Below, in pieces: positions 13,988 through 22,784 of a stretch of DNA of 64,000 nucleotides. Position 1 is the stretch's first letter, and each line of letters opens with the position of its first letter. This stretch comes from Pedobacter nototheniae (GTDB lineage Bacteria; Bacteroidota; Bacteroidia; Sphingobacteriales; Sphingobacteriaceae). The notes under the pieces are model-generated. The model was not told the DNA's origin. It ran no database searches and worked only from the letters and a program-made list of their open reading frames with translations. The position numbers and the translations under genes are program-made. Where the stretch lies: NCBI RefSeq assembly GCF_004335085.1, contig NZ_RQRS01000003.1, positions 1 through 64,000 on the forward strand, read 5' to 3'.

Positions 13988-16492
13988 ATGAATAACTGGT
14001 TTAATAAAAATGGCATCCATGTTGCCATTGTTGCAATTTTTGTAGTCATAACTTTTGCCTACTTCAGTCCTGTTTTACAGGGAAAAGCGCCTGCACAAAG
14101 TGATGTGATCCAATCGCAGGCCATGCAAAAAGAAATTATGGATTTTAAAGAGAAGGATGGAAAAGGCCCTCTTTGGACAAATCAAATGCTTGGCGGTATG
14201 CCTGCTTATCAAATTTGGGTTCAGTATGCTTATAATGGTGCTACTTATGGTATTGCCTTAATTACTAAAGCATTGCCAAATCCTGTTGGAACTGTATTAT
14301 TATTAATTTTTGGTTCTTATTTCTTATTTATTGTTTTAAGAATTAATCCATGGCTCGCTGCGGCTGGCGCAATAGCCTTTACCTTTACAACTTATAATTT
14401 TGTACTAATTGCTAGTGGGCATAGTAGTAAAGCACTTGCTATAGGCTTTTTTGCGCCTATTATAGCAGGCATAATCCTCACGCTTAGGGGAAAACATTGG
14501 TACGGTGCAAGCTTAACGGCTTTGTTTTTAGCATTGGAGATTAGAACCAATCACGTGCAAATGACATATTATCTTTTCTTAGCGATAATTGTTTTTGTAG
14601 GTGTACAAATTTATCAAGCTTATAAAGCAAAAACATTAAATGCTTTAGGTAAATCTTTCGGATTTTTAGCTTTATCAATTGTGATCGCTGTAATGATTAA
14701 TGCCAGTTTATTATGGTCTACAGCAGAATATGCAAAAGAAACTAATCGTGGTAAATCTAATTTAACAACCGCTGCAACTACAAAAGATGCAGGCATGTCA
14801 AAAGAATATGCCTATCAATGGAGCCAGGGCGTTGGTGAGAGTTTTACTTTCCTTATTCCTGATTTATACGGTGGAGCAACAAGTTCTCAAGATCTTATTA
14901 AACCAGAAAGCCATATGTATAAGGCTGTTGCTGAAATTACTGGTGGTGATCCAAATCAAACTACACAAGCCATCCAATCTTTGGGGCAACAATTAAATAT
15001 GCAACAATATTGGGGCGAGAAACCTTTTACTCAAGGTGGCTACTACTTTGGTGCAATTATTTGCTTCCTGTTTGTATTTGGATTATTTATTGTTCGTAGC
15101 CCATTAAAATGGTGGGTTTTAATAACAACAATATTGTTCATTCTACTTTCTTACGGAAAGAACTTCCCATATGTAAGCGATATTTTCTTTAACTATTTCC
15201 CATTATACAACAAGTTTAGAGCTGTTGAATCTATTTTGGCTGTGGTTGGTTTAATGGTTCCTGTTTTGGCACTTTTAGCAATGAAAGAAGCTCAAGAAGG
15301 AAGTATTGATCAAAAAGTGTTGGTTAAAAAATTAACATGGTCTGCAGGTATTACTGGTGGTTTTGCTTTATTAGTGGCTATTGTGCCAACGTTATTCTTC
15401 AGTTTTAAAGCTTCGAACCATTTAGAAATTGTTCAGGCACTTACTCAAAGCCTTCAAAATAATGCGGGTGTAGCACAAAAAATTGCAAATGCCTTAGTTG
15501 AAGATCGAATTTCTATTGCACGTACTGATGCATTTCGTTCATTCTTTTTCATTCTTGTTGGTTTTGGAATTGTTTGGGCATTCATTACCAAAAAAATGAA
15601 CATGCAATTCGCTTTCGGTTTATTGGCCTTAGCGGTATTAATTGATATGTGGCAGATTGATAAAAGATATTTAAACAACACAAATTTCGAAACTAAAACT
15701 TCATTGCAGAGCTATTTCCAGCCTCGTGATGTGGATAATTTCATTCTAGCAGATAAGGACCCTAACTTTAGAGTTTACGATCAATCTATAAATACCTTTA
15801 GTGATGCCAGCACCTCTGCATTTCATAAAACGATTGGTGGTTATCACGCGGCAAAACTTAAACGTTATGATGAGCTGATTCAAAATCAATTTGCAAAAAG
15901 TGTAAATCATGATGTTTTAGATATGTTGAATACCAAGTACATCATTTCTCGCGATCCACAAAATGGATCTTACAAAATGGAACGTAATGCAACTGCAGCT
16001 GGAAATGCATGGTTTGTACCAAGTGTACAATTCGCTAAAAATTCTGATGAGGAAATGAAAGCAATCAGCAGTTTTGATCCTAAAAAGGAAGCAATTGTAG
16101 ATGAAAGTTATAAAAATTTAATAGATACAAAACGTTTGGGTACCGGTCAGGAAGGTTTTATTAAGTTAACCAATTATAATCCGGATCATTTGACGTACGA
16201 ATATTCAAGTGCGAAAGATGCGATTGCCGTTTTCTCAGAAGTTTATTACGATAAAGGTTGGAAAATGTTTATCGATGGAGTAGAAAAACCATATTTCAGA
16301 GCAGATTATGTTTTACGTGCGGCGCAGTTAGAAGCTGGTAATCATAAACTCGAGTTTATTTTCCACCCAGCATCATATTACACAGGTGAGCAAATATCTT
16401 TAGCAGGCAGTGTTTTATTATTAGCCGGTTTGGGTTTCGGAATCTATTCTGAAAATAAAAACAAGAAAAAGAAAGTTGCAAAAGCAGCATAA
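13988..16492 (+). CDS. YfhO family membrane protein
   Basis: An 834-residue polytopic inner-membrane protein. A membrane helix at residues 11-27 is followed by the conserved loop with SDVIQSQAMQKE and GPLWTNQMLGGMPAYQ (about 37-74), then about a dozen further helices and a large extracytoplasmic C-terminal domain (from about 570) containing FRVYDQ, GGYHAAKLKRYDEL and a final helix. This layout is that of YfhO, a GT-C-like family related to glycosyltransferases that use lipid-linked donors; in Firmicutes YfhO relatives glycosylate teichoic acids. The substrate in Bacteroidota is not established. Single gene with its own terminator. Confidence 0.9.
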   Translation: MNNWFNKNGIHVAIVAIFVVITFAYFSPVLQGKAPAQSDVIQSQAMQKEIMDFKEKDGKGPLWTNQMLGGMPAYQIWVQYAYNGATYGIALITKALPNPVGTVLLLIFGSYFLFIVLRINPWLAAAGAIAFTFTTYNFVLIASGHSSKALAIGFFAPIIAGIILTLRGKHWYGASLTALFLALEIRTNHVQMTYYLFLAIIVFVGVQIYQAYKAKTLNALGKSFGFLALSIVIAVMINASLLWSTAEYAKETNRGKSNLTTAATTKDAGMSKEYAYQWSQGVGESFTFLIPDLYGGATSSQDLIKPESHMYKAVAEITGGDPNQTTQAIQSLGQQLNMQQYWGEKPFTQGGYYFGAIICFLFVFGLFIVRSPLKWWVLITTILFILLSYGKNFPYVSDIFFNYFPLYNKFRAVESILAVVGLMVPVLALLAMKEAQEGSIDQKVLVKKLTWSAGITGGFALLVAIVPTLFFSFKASNHLEIVQALTQSLQNNAGVAQKIANALVEDRISIARTDAFRSFFFILVGFGIVWAFITKKMNMQFAFGLLALAVLIDMWQIDKRYLNNTNFETKTSLQSYFQPRDVDNFILADKDPNFRVYDQSINTFSDASTSAFHKTIGGYHAAKLKRYDELIQNQFAKSVNHDVLDMLNTKYIISRDPQNGSYKMERNATAAGNAWFVPSVQFAKNSDEEMKAISSFDPKKEAIVDESYKNLIDTKRLGTGQEGFIKLTNYNPDHLTYEYSSAKDAIAVFSEVYYDKGWKMFIDGVEKPYFRADYVLRAAQLEAGNHKLEFIFHPASYYTGEQISLAGSVLLLAGLGFGIYSENKNKKKKVAKAA

Positions 16493-16512
16493 TCTCTTTT
16501 CTAAATAAACTT

Positions 16513-16548
16513 AACCCCGTAAGAGTGTAGCTTTTACGGGGTTTTTTG
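16513..16548 (+). terminator. Rho-independent terminator after yfhO
   Basis: AACCCCGTAA (16513-16522) pairs with TTACGGGGTT (16534-16543) and a T-run follows. Confidence 0.92.
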
Positions 16549-16625
16549 TTAGCTAAATTTCCCTATTTGATGTCATTTTAACATTCTTTATCAAATGCTG
16601 TTTAAAATTTAACAATGTCGTAACA

Positions 16626-16654
16626 TTTGTTTGATAAACAGCGTCTTACCTTTG
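16626..16654 (+). promoter_or_regulatory. Full Bacteroidota-type promoter upstream of a 31-aa ORF
   Basis: TTTG at 16626-16629, 17-bp spacer, TACCTTTG at 16647-16654 (exact TAnnTTTG). The next start codon is the ATG of the small ORF at 16673, so this mini-ORF would be the first translated segment of the transcript running into the phosphoesterase gene. Confidence 0.65.
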
Positions 16655-16672
16655 TATTGTAAAACTGATAGT

Positions 16673-16768
16673 ATGTTAGAATCATTTTTTGCCATCTGCC
16701 TATTAATTGTTGTACTTTATTTCTTTAGCCCCTTTGAGGTAAAACTCGATGAGGAAGAAGAGTGGTAA
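16673..16768 (+). CDS. Putative 31-aa single-pass membrane micro-protein
   Basis: ATG 16673 to TAA 16766-16768 encodes 31 residues: a hydrophobic helix (about residues 4-20, FFAICLLIVVLYFF) followed by an acidic tail (DEEEEW). The composition is that of a real small membrane protein rather than random AT-rich translation. It follows an excellent promoter and precedes the LpxH-type gene by 73 bp. Not recognised; possibly a regulator or partner of the downstream enzyme, but that is speculation. Confidence 0.45.
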   Translation: MLESFFAICLLIVVLYFFSPFEVKLDEEEEW

Positions 16769-16841
16769 TGCAACTTTCTCCTTATTAAACTGCTTAACTC
16801 AAGCGGTATCTAAATTTTTAGCCCCTAAAAAAATCTCGTTT

Positions 16842-17693
16842 ATGGATAAAAGAAATGTCGATGTAGTCGTAATATCCGATGTGCATTTAGGCACCTATGG
16901 TTGCCACGCAAAAGAACTTTTGAAATATTTGAAAAGTATAAAACCAAAAACGCTGATCTTAAACGGCGACATTATTGATATATGGCAATTTAGTAAAAGC
17001 TATTGGCCTGAATCCCATATGAAAGTAATTCGCAAAATCATGAAATTTGTGTCTGAAGGCGTAAAGGTTCATTACTTAACCGGCAATCACGATGAAATGC
17101 TAAGGAAATTCGACGGGATGGAAATGGGATCTTTTCATCTTCAAAATAAACTTATTCTGGAGCTCGATGGTAAAAAAGCATGGTTTTTTCATGGCGATGT
17201 TTTTGATGTAACCATGCAACACTCGAAATGGCTGGCAAAACTTGGTGCCGTTGGTTACGATACCCTAATTCTGATTAATAGTTTCGTAAACTGGGTATTA
17301 AATGCAATGGGCAGAGAGAAAATGAGTTTTTCTAAAAAAATAAAAGCAAAATTTAAAGATGCCGTAAAATTCATTAATAGCTTTGAACAGGTAGCAGCAG
17401 AGTTGGCTATTGAAAAGGGTTATGATTATGTAGTTTGTGGGCACATCCACCAGGCAGAAAAAAGAGAAATTAGTAGTGATACCGGAAAAGTAACCTATTT
17501 AAACAGCGGAGATTGGGTAGAAAGCCTAACTGCGTTGGAATATAATGACCAAAACTGGACGATTTTTAAATACGAGCACAAAGATTTTGTTAAAGATGAA
17601 GTAGACGAAGGAATGCTATCTGATGCGGAAGATTTAAGAAGTAAGCTGGATATAAATTTACTTTTAAACAATATTAAGTATGAAATTGCCTAA
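16842..17693 (+). CDS. UDP-2,3-diacylglucosamine diphosphatase-like metallophosphoesterase (LpxH type)
   Basis: A 283-residue calcineurin-type phosphoesterase. Metal-binding motifs in order: SDVHLG, GDIIDIW, GNHDE, FHGDVFD and GHIHQAE. The region SKSYWPESHMKVIRKI between the second and third motifs and the helical lid are as in LpxH-like enzymes that cleave UDP-diacylglucosamine to lipid X in lipid A synthesis; other lipid phosphoesterase activities cannot be excluded. The ATG at 16842 (MDKRNVDVVVISDVHLG) is chosen because a longer frame from 16749 overlaps the micro-ORF and adds a non-conserved leader. The next gene, a glycosyltransferase, follows by 26 bp. Confidence 0.85.
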   Translation: MDKRNVDVVVISDVHLGTYGCHAKELLKYLKSIKPKTLILNGDIIDIWQFSKSYWPESHMKVIRKIMKFVSEGVKVHYLTGNHDEMLRKFDGMEMGSFHLQNKLILELDGKKAWFFHGDVFDVTMQHSKWLAKLGAVGYDTLILINSFVNWVLNAMGREKMSFSKKIKAKFKDAVKFINSFEQVAAELAIEKGYDYVVCGHIHQAEKREISSDTGKVTYLNSGDWVESLTALEYNDQNWTIFKYEHKDFVKDEVDEGMLSDAEDLRSKLDINLLLNNIKYEIA

Positions 17694-17719
17694 TAATTAT
17701 AGATATTAGGGCACATAAA

Positions 17720-18712
17720 ATGAAGATACTTTACGCAATACAAGGAACAGGAAATGGTCATATCAGTAGGGCGAGGGAAATTATTCCTCTATTACAAAAA
17801 TATGGCGAGCTGGATATTTTAATTAGCGGTACCCAAGCTGATGTTAAACTTAGCCAGCCTGTAAAATATCAATTGCATGGCTTTAGTTTTATTTTCGGTA
17901 AAAAAGGAGGCGTAGATCACTTCAAAACTTGGTTGAACATGAATCTTTTTCGCTTTAGAAAAGATATGAAACAGCTGCCTTTAAAAGATTATAACCTAAT
18001 TGTTAATGATTTTGAGCCAGTAAGTGCCTGGGCTTGTAAGTTGCAGGGTATAGAAAGTGTATCACTTAGTCATCAAGCAGCGTTTAAATCCAAAAAAGTT
18101 CCAAGGCCAAAAACTATAGATTGGGGTAAAGTTATTTTAAGTCACTACGCACCCACAACCCATCATATAGGTTTTCATTTCGATCGTTATGATAGTTTTA
18201 TTCATACACCTGTAATCAGGGCAGAAATAAGGCAAATGGAATGTCAAAATTTAGGGCATTATACCGTTTACCTGCCAGCAATTGATGATAAAAGACTAGT
18301 GAAATTACTGGTTCAGATCCCAAATGTTCAATGGCAAGTATTTTCTAAGCACAATAAGGTTGCTTATCAGGAAGCCAACGTTATGGTAGAGCCTGTTAAT
18401 AACGAAAAGTTTAACAAAAGCTTGGCTACGTGCGAAGGCATGTTTACGGGCGGTGGCTTTGAAGGACCAGCAGAAGCACTTTATTTAGGCAAAAAGCTAT
18501 TAGTCGCTCCAATGCGCTTTCAATTTGAGCAGCAATGTAACGCTTATGCTTTAAAACAGTTTGGCTTACCCGTAATTTGGGGCAGTACAAGTAATTGGTT
18601 GCCAATTATTAAAAATTGGGTAGAAAATACGCAACAACATCAATTTAATTTTCCTGATGAAACTGCCCAGATTATTGATGATATGGTAAAGAAATACGCC
18701 AGAAAAGGCTAA
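17720..18712 (+). CDS. GT-B fold glycosyltransferase-like protein
   Basis: A 330-residue protein with an N-terminal GxGHxxRAxE motif (QGTGNGHISRAREI, residues 8-21) as in MurG/UGT-like glycosyltransferases and in a family of conserved Bacteroidota proteins. The C-terminal GGGFEGPAEALYLGKKLLVAP block (about 247-267) is the nucleotide-sugar binding region, followed by QFEQQCNA. Cytoplasmic or peripherally membrane bound. The acceptor is unknown. Located 26 bp after the LpxH-type gene, so envelope lipid glycosylation is a reasonable but unproven guess. Confidence 0.8.
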   Translation: MKILYAIQGTGNGHISRAREIIPLLQKYGELDILISGTQADVKLSQPVKYQLHGFSFIFGKKGGVDHFKTWLNMNLFRFRKDMKQLPLKDYNLIVNDFEPVSAWACKLQGIESVSLSHQAAFKSKKVPRPKTIDWGKVILSHYAPTTHHIGFHFDRYDSFIHTPVIRAEIRQMECQNLGHYTVYLPAIDDKRLVKLLVQIPNVQWQVFSKHNKVAYQEANVMVEPVNNEKFNKSLATCEGMFTGGGFEGPAEALYLGKKLLVAPMRFQFEQQCNAYALKQFGLPVIWGSTSNWLPIIKNWVENTQQHQFNFPDETAQIIDDMVKKYARKG

Positions 18713-18863
18713 AGACTAGTGCTTAAAGCGAAGGTTTCACAGGCGAGGTTTTTTAGCCTTTCTGCTTTGGCCTTTTGGCTTTAGTTTTTAAGCTTCTTTC
18801 CCTTTTATCTTTCTGCCTAGGTCTCAAAATATTTTCTTTACTTTGCCTACTCTTTAAAAAGGC

Positions 18864-19844
18864 ATGATCAATCAGTTTAGAAAGCTAAATCCGGTTAACC
18901 TCATCTTATTGCTGGCTTACACATTTTTTATGCGTATGGCTATTTTTTATGAGATGCCTACACAGCTCAATTTCGATTTTTTAGAGCCCTTTGCACGCTT
19001 GTTGATTAATATTAACCTTGATGATGCATTCTCTCCAGCCACTAATGTTTTTTTTGCTGGCGTTTTAGTTTTTATTCAGGCATTAATTTTTAATAGAGTC
19101 ATCAATAACCATAATTTATTAGGCAAGCCCAGTTTTCTACCGGGTTTAATGTTTGTAACCGGATCGAGCTTATTTATGCCATTTATGGTTTTAAGTCCCG
19201 CCTTAATCTGTAATTTTTTATTAATCTGGATGATTGATAAATTCTTAAAGCTAGGTAAAAGTGCAAATTCCATTACAACAGTTTTTGATATAGGAATGAT
19301 TATCGGCATTGGCACTTTGATCTATTTCCCTTTTATTGCCATGTTTCTTACCATTTTTGTGGCATTGCTATTATTCCGTTCATTTAACTGGCGAGAGTGG
19401 GTTGGCGGTTTAGTTGGCTACTTAACGGTATTCTTTTTTCTGGCCGTTTTTTACTATTGGAATAATAACCTAACCTCATTTTACCAAATATGGAAACCCT
19501 TGGGAAATAAGTTTCCTTCGGTTTTTAAAATAAACTATGATGATTATCTGGTGCTTATTCCAGTGGGGGTAATTATTATTTTGGCCTCACTACAACTCCG
19601 TGAAAATTTTTTCAGAAGCTTTATTAGCACCCGCAAAGGGTTTCAACTTTTGTTTTTCATGTTTATCGTATCGGCGGCAAGTTTTTACCTTAAACCCGAT
19701 TTTAGAACCTGGCACTTTTTACTCTGTGTGCCCCCAGGTGCAGTACTTTTAGCATACTATTTTAGCAACGCAAAAAAACGCTGGTTTTACGAAACATTAT
19801 TCCTGTTATTCGTGCTATCTGTGCAGTATTTTCTCTTTGTTTAA
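18864..19844 (+). CDS. DUF6427 family membrane protein
   Basis: A 326-residue integral membrane protein with about nine or ten hydrophobic helices. The N-terminus MINQFRKLNPVNLILLL and the NWREWVGGLVGY loop (about 170-185) match a Bacteroidota-specific family annotated DUF6427, of unknown function. The preceding 150 bp contains no gene, only inverted AAAGGCTAAA/TTTAGCCTTT segments. No operon partner is evident, since coaX has its own promoter-like element downstream. Confidence 0.8.
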   Translation: MINQFRKLNPVNLILLLAYTFFMRMAIFYEMPTQLNFDFLEPFARLLININLDDAFSPATNVFFAGVLVFIQALIFNRVINNHNLLGKPSFLPGLMFVTGSSLFMPFMVLSPALICNFLLIWMIDKFLKLGKSANSITTVFDIGMIIGIGTLIYFPFIAMFLTIFVALLLFRSFNWREWVGGLVGYLTVFFFLAVFYYWNNNLTSFYQIWKPLGNKFPSVFKINYDDYLVLIPVGVIIILASLQLRENFFRSFISTRKGFQLLFFMFIVSAASFYLKPDFRTWHFLLCVPPGAVLLAYYFSNAKKRWFYETLFLLFVLSVQYFLFV

Positions 19845-19887
19845 CCTTTTTTAACAAAATACTCACCCGAAACTTGCTAAAGATTAA

Positions 19888-19895
19888 TAGCTTTG
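19888..19895 (+). promoter_or_regulatory. -7 element upstream of coaX
   Basis: TAGCTTTG is an exact TAnnTTTG match. Transcription would start about at 19900-19902, giving coaX a leader of about 100 bases that coincides with a 35-codon ORF. Confidence 0.45.
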
Positions 19896-19899
19896 TGCC

Positions 19900-20007
19900 A
19901 TGAAGGTTGAGGTAATATCTTTTTTAGCTAACAAGCATTCGTTTAATTTTTGTGTCGCTGAGAAAGAAATTACTTGTTTTGTAAACTTAGGTAATGTAAA
20001 TGCATAA
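19900..20007 (+). CDS. Possible 35-codon leader ORF overlapping the coaX start
   Basis: ATG 19900 to TAA 20005-20007, encoding 35 residues with two Cys. It overlaps the coaX ATG (20000) by eight bases in another frame, a layout compatible with translational coupling. It could also be chance, as the transcript start predicted from the -7 element lies on its ATG. No domain recognised. Confidence 0.25.
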   Translation: MKVEVISFLANKHSFNFCVAEKEITCFVNLGNVNA

Positions 20008-20734
20008 ACTGAGCATTGATATTGGTAATTCTGCTGCTAAAATTGCTGTTTTTGCCAATCGGGAGATTATATATCAACAGCGCATTGAAAAACTTAAAAT
20101 AGAAGATTTAGCTGAGTTAGTAGATAAATTTGCACCAGATAAAGCCATAATCAGTACCGTAGGTGAAGAAATAACCGAACTAGAAGCATTTTTACAAAAA
20201 CATACAAAATACACCCGGTTTTCAACTTTGTTAACCAATGGTGTGCTAAATAAATATAAAACGCCAAATACCTTAGGTTTAGATAGATGGGCGGTTGTTT
20301 TAGGCGCAAATGGATTGTTTCCTAATAAAGCTTGCTTGGTAGTAGATGCAGGAACATGCATTACATATGAACTTTTAACCAGTGCTAAAGAATATTATGG
20401 CGGAAGCATAAGCCCTGGTATAGGAATGAGATTAAAAGCCATGCATACATTTACAAAACGTTTGCCGTTAGTAAATTGGGATGCAGAAGCACCAATTCCG
20501 GAAGGAAATGATACCCAAACAGCAATGTTAAACGGGGTATTGCAAGGTGTAATAAATGAAATTGAAGGCTTTATTGCCTTAAATAATAAAAAAGAAAGTA
20601 CTTTACAGGTGATTTTAACGGGGGGCGACGCTAATTTTTTGTATAAGCAATTACAAAACAGCATCTTTGCGCCTCAAATTATAACAGATCCCTTTTTAGT
20701 GTTAAAAGGATTAAATGAAGCTATTGCAGATTAA
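20000..20734 (+). CDS. coaX: Type III pantothenate kinase
   Basis: Phosphorylates pantothenate in the first step of coenzyme A synthesis, in the cytosol. The 244-residue protein has the phosphate-1 motif DIGNSAAK (residues 6-13), NTLGLDRW (about 92-99) with the conserved Asp/Arg, the VDAGTCITYE motif (about 116-125), GGSISPGIGMR and a C-terminal GG(D/A) segment (LTGGDAN). Length and motif order are typical. It is followed immediately by a beta-barrel gene whose start is two bases past the stop, and then lptC. Confidence 0.96.
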   Translation: MHKLSIDIGNSAAKIAVFANREIIYQQRIEKLKIEDLAELVDKFAPDKAIISTVGEEITELEAFLQKHTKYTRFSTLLTNGVLNKYKTPNTLGLDRWAVVLGANGLFPNKACLVVDAGTCITYELLTSAKEYYGGSISPGIGMRLKAMHTFTKRLPLVNWDAEAPIPEGNDTQTAMLNGVLQGVINEIEGFIALNNKKESTLQVILTGGDANFLYKQLQNSIFAPQIITDPFLVLKGLNEAIAD

Positions 20735-20735
20735 A

Positions 20736-22028
20736 ATGTACAAAAGAATAAATTATATTGCAGCCATACTCGTTCTAGTTTGTGGTTTAGGTGTTAAAGC
20801 ACAGGTTACCACTTCATCGCCATATTCAAGATATGGAATTGGAAATATAAAAGGCTCCTTGCTACCTCAATTAAGGGCTATGGGTGGAATTTCAACCGCT
20901 GTAAATAAAGTTACCGGGTTCAATTACATTAATATGCAAAACCCCGCATCTTACTCAGGCATTAACTTAACCACAATTGATATTGGTATGAGTGCCGATA
21001 TTAGTAGCCTATCTCGTGGAAATTTAAGCGAATCAAATTTCAACTCTACTTTTAGTCATTTAGCCTTCGCTATTCCGGTTAATAGAAGATCTGCTTTAAG
21101 TTTTGGTGTGATGCCTTACTCAGATTTAGGTTATTCTTACAAGAACACAACTACCGTTGCCGATTTGTCTGTAGATCAGCTATATGCAGGTGAAGGTGGC
21201 TTATCTAAAGCGTATTTAGGTTATGGTTACCGTGTTGGCGATCATTTAAGGCTTGGTGGTAACGTAGAGTATATTTTTGGTAACCTTTTAACCACCCGCT
21301 CAACAGAATATAATGTAGCAGGTGCTTACAATGCAAAACTTCAAAATAAAAATAGCGTTGGTGGCTTCAATTACTCATACGGTATCCAATACGATTTTAA
21401 CGTTGGTGCAAAAACAACTGTTACTTTAGGTTACTCAGGTAGCACTTCGGGCAAGGTTAACTCAACGCAATCATTCTATGCCACTCAATACCTTAGGGAT
21501 GCGAGCGGAAATGAGCAACCAGCTTTAGATACTTTAAGCTCTATCGTTAATGGCAAATCTAGCTTGAAATTGCCGACTAGTCATAATTTCGGAATCTCAA
21601 TTCAACAAAGTGATAAATGGTTAGTTGGTGCTGATTTTAGATTAGGAAAATGGTCTCAGTTAACTATTAATGATGTTAACCAGAACTTACAAAACAGCTA
21701 TGGTGCATCCCTTGGTGGCCAGTTTACACCAGATTATACATCATACAACAGTTATTTCAAACGTGTTGATTATCGTTTAGGTGTAAGCTACGATAAAACC
21801 TATATTAAAATTGGCAATCAGGATATTAAGCAAATGGCAGCATCCTTTGGTTTTGGTTTCCCATTACCATCAGCTAACGGAGGATCAGCATTTTATAAAA
21901 TAAACTTTACTACAGAATTAGGTCAAAGAGGAACTTTAACTGATAATTTGGTAAAAGAGAAATTTATTAACTTTCACTTAGGCTTTACCCTGAACGATAC
22001 TTGGTTCCGTAGGTATAGAGTAGATTAA
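20736..22028 (+). CDS. Outer-membrane beta-barrel protein of Bacteroidota type
   Basis: The start at ATG 20736 gives a good signal peptide (MYKRINYIAAILVLVCGLGVKAQ, cleaved near residue 22); a start 21 bases earlier overlaps coaX and weakens it. The mature protein begins TTSSPYSRYGIGN and LRAMGGIS, typical of a Bacteroidota family with a FadL-like barrel. The rest is alternating aromatic and polar strands, ending in a short charged C-terminus. Probably an outer-membrane channel; substrate unknown. It overlaps lptC by one base, suggesting a coordinated envelope role. Confidence 0.75.
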   Translation: MYKRINYIAAILVLVCGLGVKAQVTTSSPYSRYGIGNIKGSLLPQLRAMGGISTAVNKVTGFNYINMQNPASYSGINLTTIDIGMSADISSLSRGNLSESNFNSTFSHLAFAIPVNRRSALSFGVMPYSDLGYSYKNTTTVADLSVDQLYAGEGGLSKAYLGYGYRVGDHLRLGGNVEYIFGNLLTTRSTEYNVAGAYNAKLQNKNSVGGFNYSYGIQYDFNVGAKTTVTLGYSGSTSGKVNSTQSFYATQYLRDASGNEQPALDTLSSIVNGKSSLKLPTSHNFGISIQQSDKWLVGADFRLGKWSQLTINDVNQNLQNSYGASLGGQFTPDYTSYNSYFKRVDYRLGVSYDKTYIKIGNQDIKQMAASFGFGFPLPSANGGSAFYKINFTTELGQRGTLTDNLVKEKFINFHLGFTLNDTWFRRYRVD

Positions 22029-22600
22029 TGAGGTTTAAAACTGTTCTATATGGTTTGTTTCTTGGGTTGTCTATTTTTCTGGCATCATGTGGAGAAGACG
22101 ACCTAAAAAAAGCCAATTCTGTTTCTACCAAAAAAGTAACGCTCAGTCGCGATCGCACTTTAGGTGTCGATATTATTTACAGTGATTCAGCAAGGGTAAA
22201 AGCACGTGGTGTTGCACCAATTTTAGATAAAGTTACCCCATCAACTGGAAGTACTTATCAAGAAATGATAAAAGGGGTAAAGATCGATTTTTATAACCCC
22301 ACTGGCGCAATTGATGGAACTTTAACTTGTAATTATGCCATTCGCCTCGATCAGGAACTTAAAACAACATTTAGAAAAAATGTTGTTGTTAAAAACGATA
22401 AAGGAGACACTTTTTCCTCGGAAGAGTTAATTTGGGATGAAGCCAAAAAGATTTTTTACTCTACACAAAGAGTATACGTTAAGGGTGCTGATGGCAATAC
22501 TGGTGATGGAATAAACTTTGAGGCCCCTCAGGATTTTAGTACCTATAAAATGGATAAAGGGAGTGGCGAGTTGAATATGAAAGAAGGAATAGCCCCCTAA
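22028..22600 (+). CDS. lptC: LPS export protein LptC
   Basis: A 190-residue protein with a lipobox (FLASC, Cys21), unlike proteobacterial LptC which keeps a membrane anchor; lipoprotein-type LptC is common in Bacteroidota. The core (residues 45-170) shows the beta-jellyroll pattern: ARVKARGVAP, GVKIDFYNP, a short LTCNYAIR strand, FRKNVVVKNDKGDTFSSEELIWDEAKKIFYSTQRVYV. LptC bridges the LptBFG transporter to periplasmic LptA. The start ATG overlaps the upstream stop by one base. Confidence 0.88.
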   Translation: MRFKTVLYGLFLGLSIFLASCGEDDLKKANSVSTKKVTLSRDRTLGVDIIYSDSARVKARGVAPILDKVTPSTGSTYQEMIKGVKIDFYNPTGAIDGTLTCNYAIRLDQELKTTFRKNVVVKNDKGDTFSSEELIWDEAKKIFYSTQRVYVKGADGNTGDGINFEAPQDFSTYKMDKGSGELNMKEGIAP

Positions 22601-22740
22601 ACAGCTAAAATTATATTCCATCAAGGTAAATCAACAAGCAAATCCGATAATAAAATCATTCAAAAAAAACGGCGCTATTTACTTAAAAATTAAACAGTTG
22701 ATAAATAAAATTTTGTGTTTTCTTTTTTAACGCAAATTTG

Positions 22741-22748
22741 TATCTTGC
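22741..22748 (+). promoter_or_regulatory. Possible -7 element of the foldase promoter
   Basis: TATCTTGC is close to TAnnTTTG and directly follows a TTTG. A further TTTG at 22712-22715 lies 25 bases upstream, somewhat too far. The start codon is 37 bases downstream. Confidence 0.35.
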
Positions 22749-22784
22749 GCCCTCTTAAAAAACTAAATAAATTATAAGTACAAT

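Noticed and set aside
16749..16841. N-terminal extension of the LpxH-type protein
   Set aside because: It overlaps the 31-aa ORF, and the conserved sequence starts at MDKRNVDVV.
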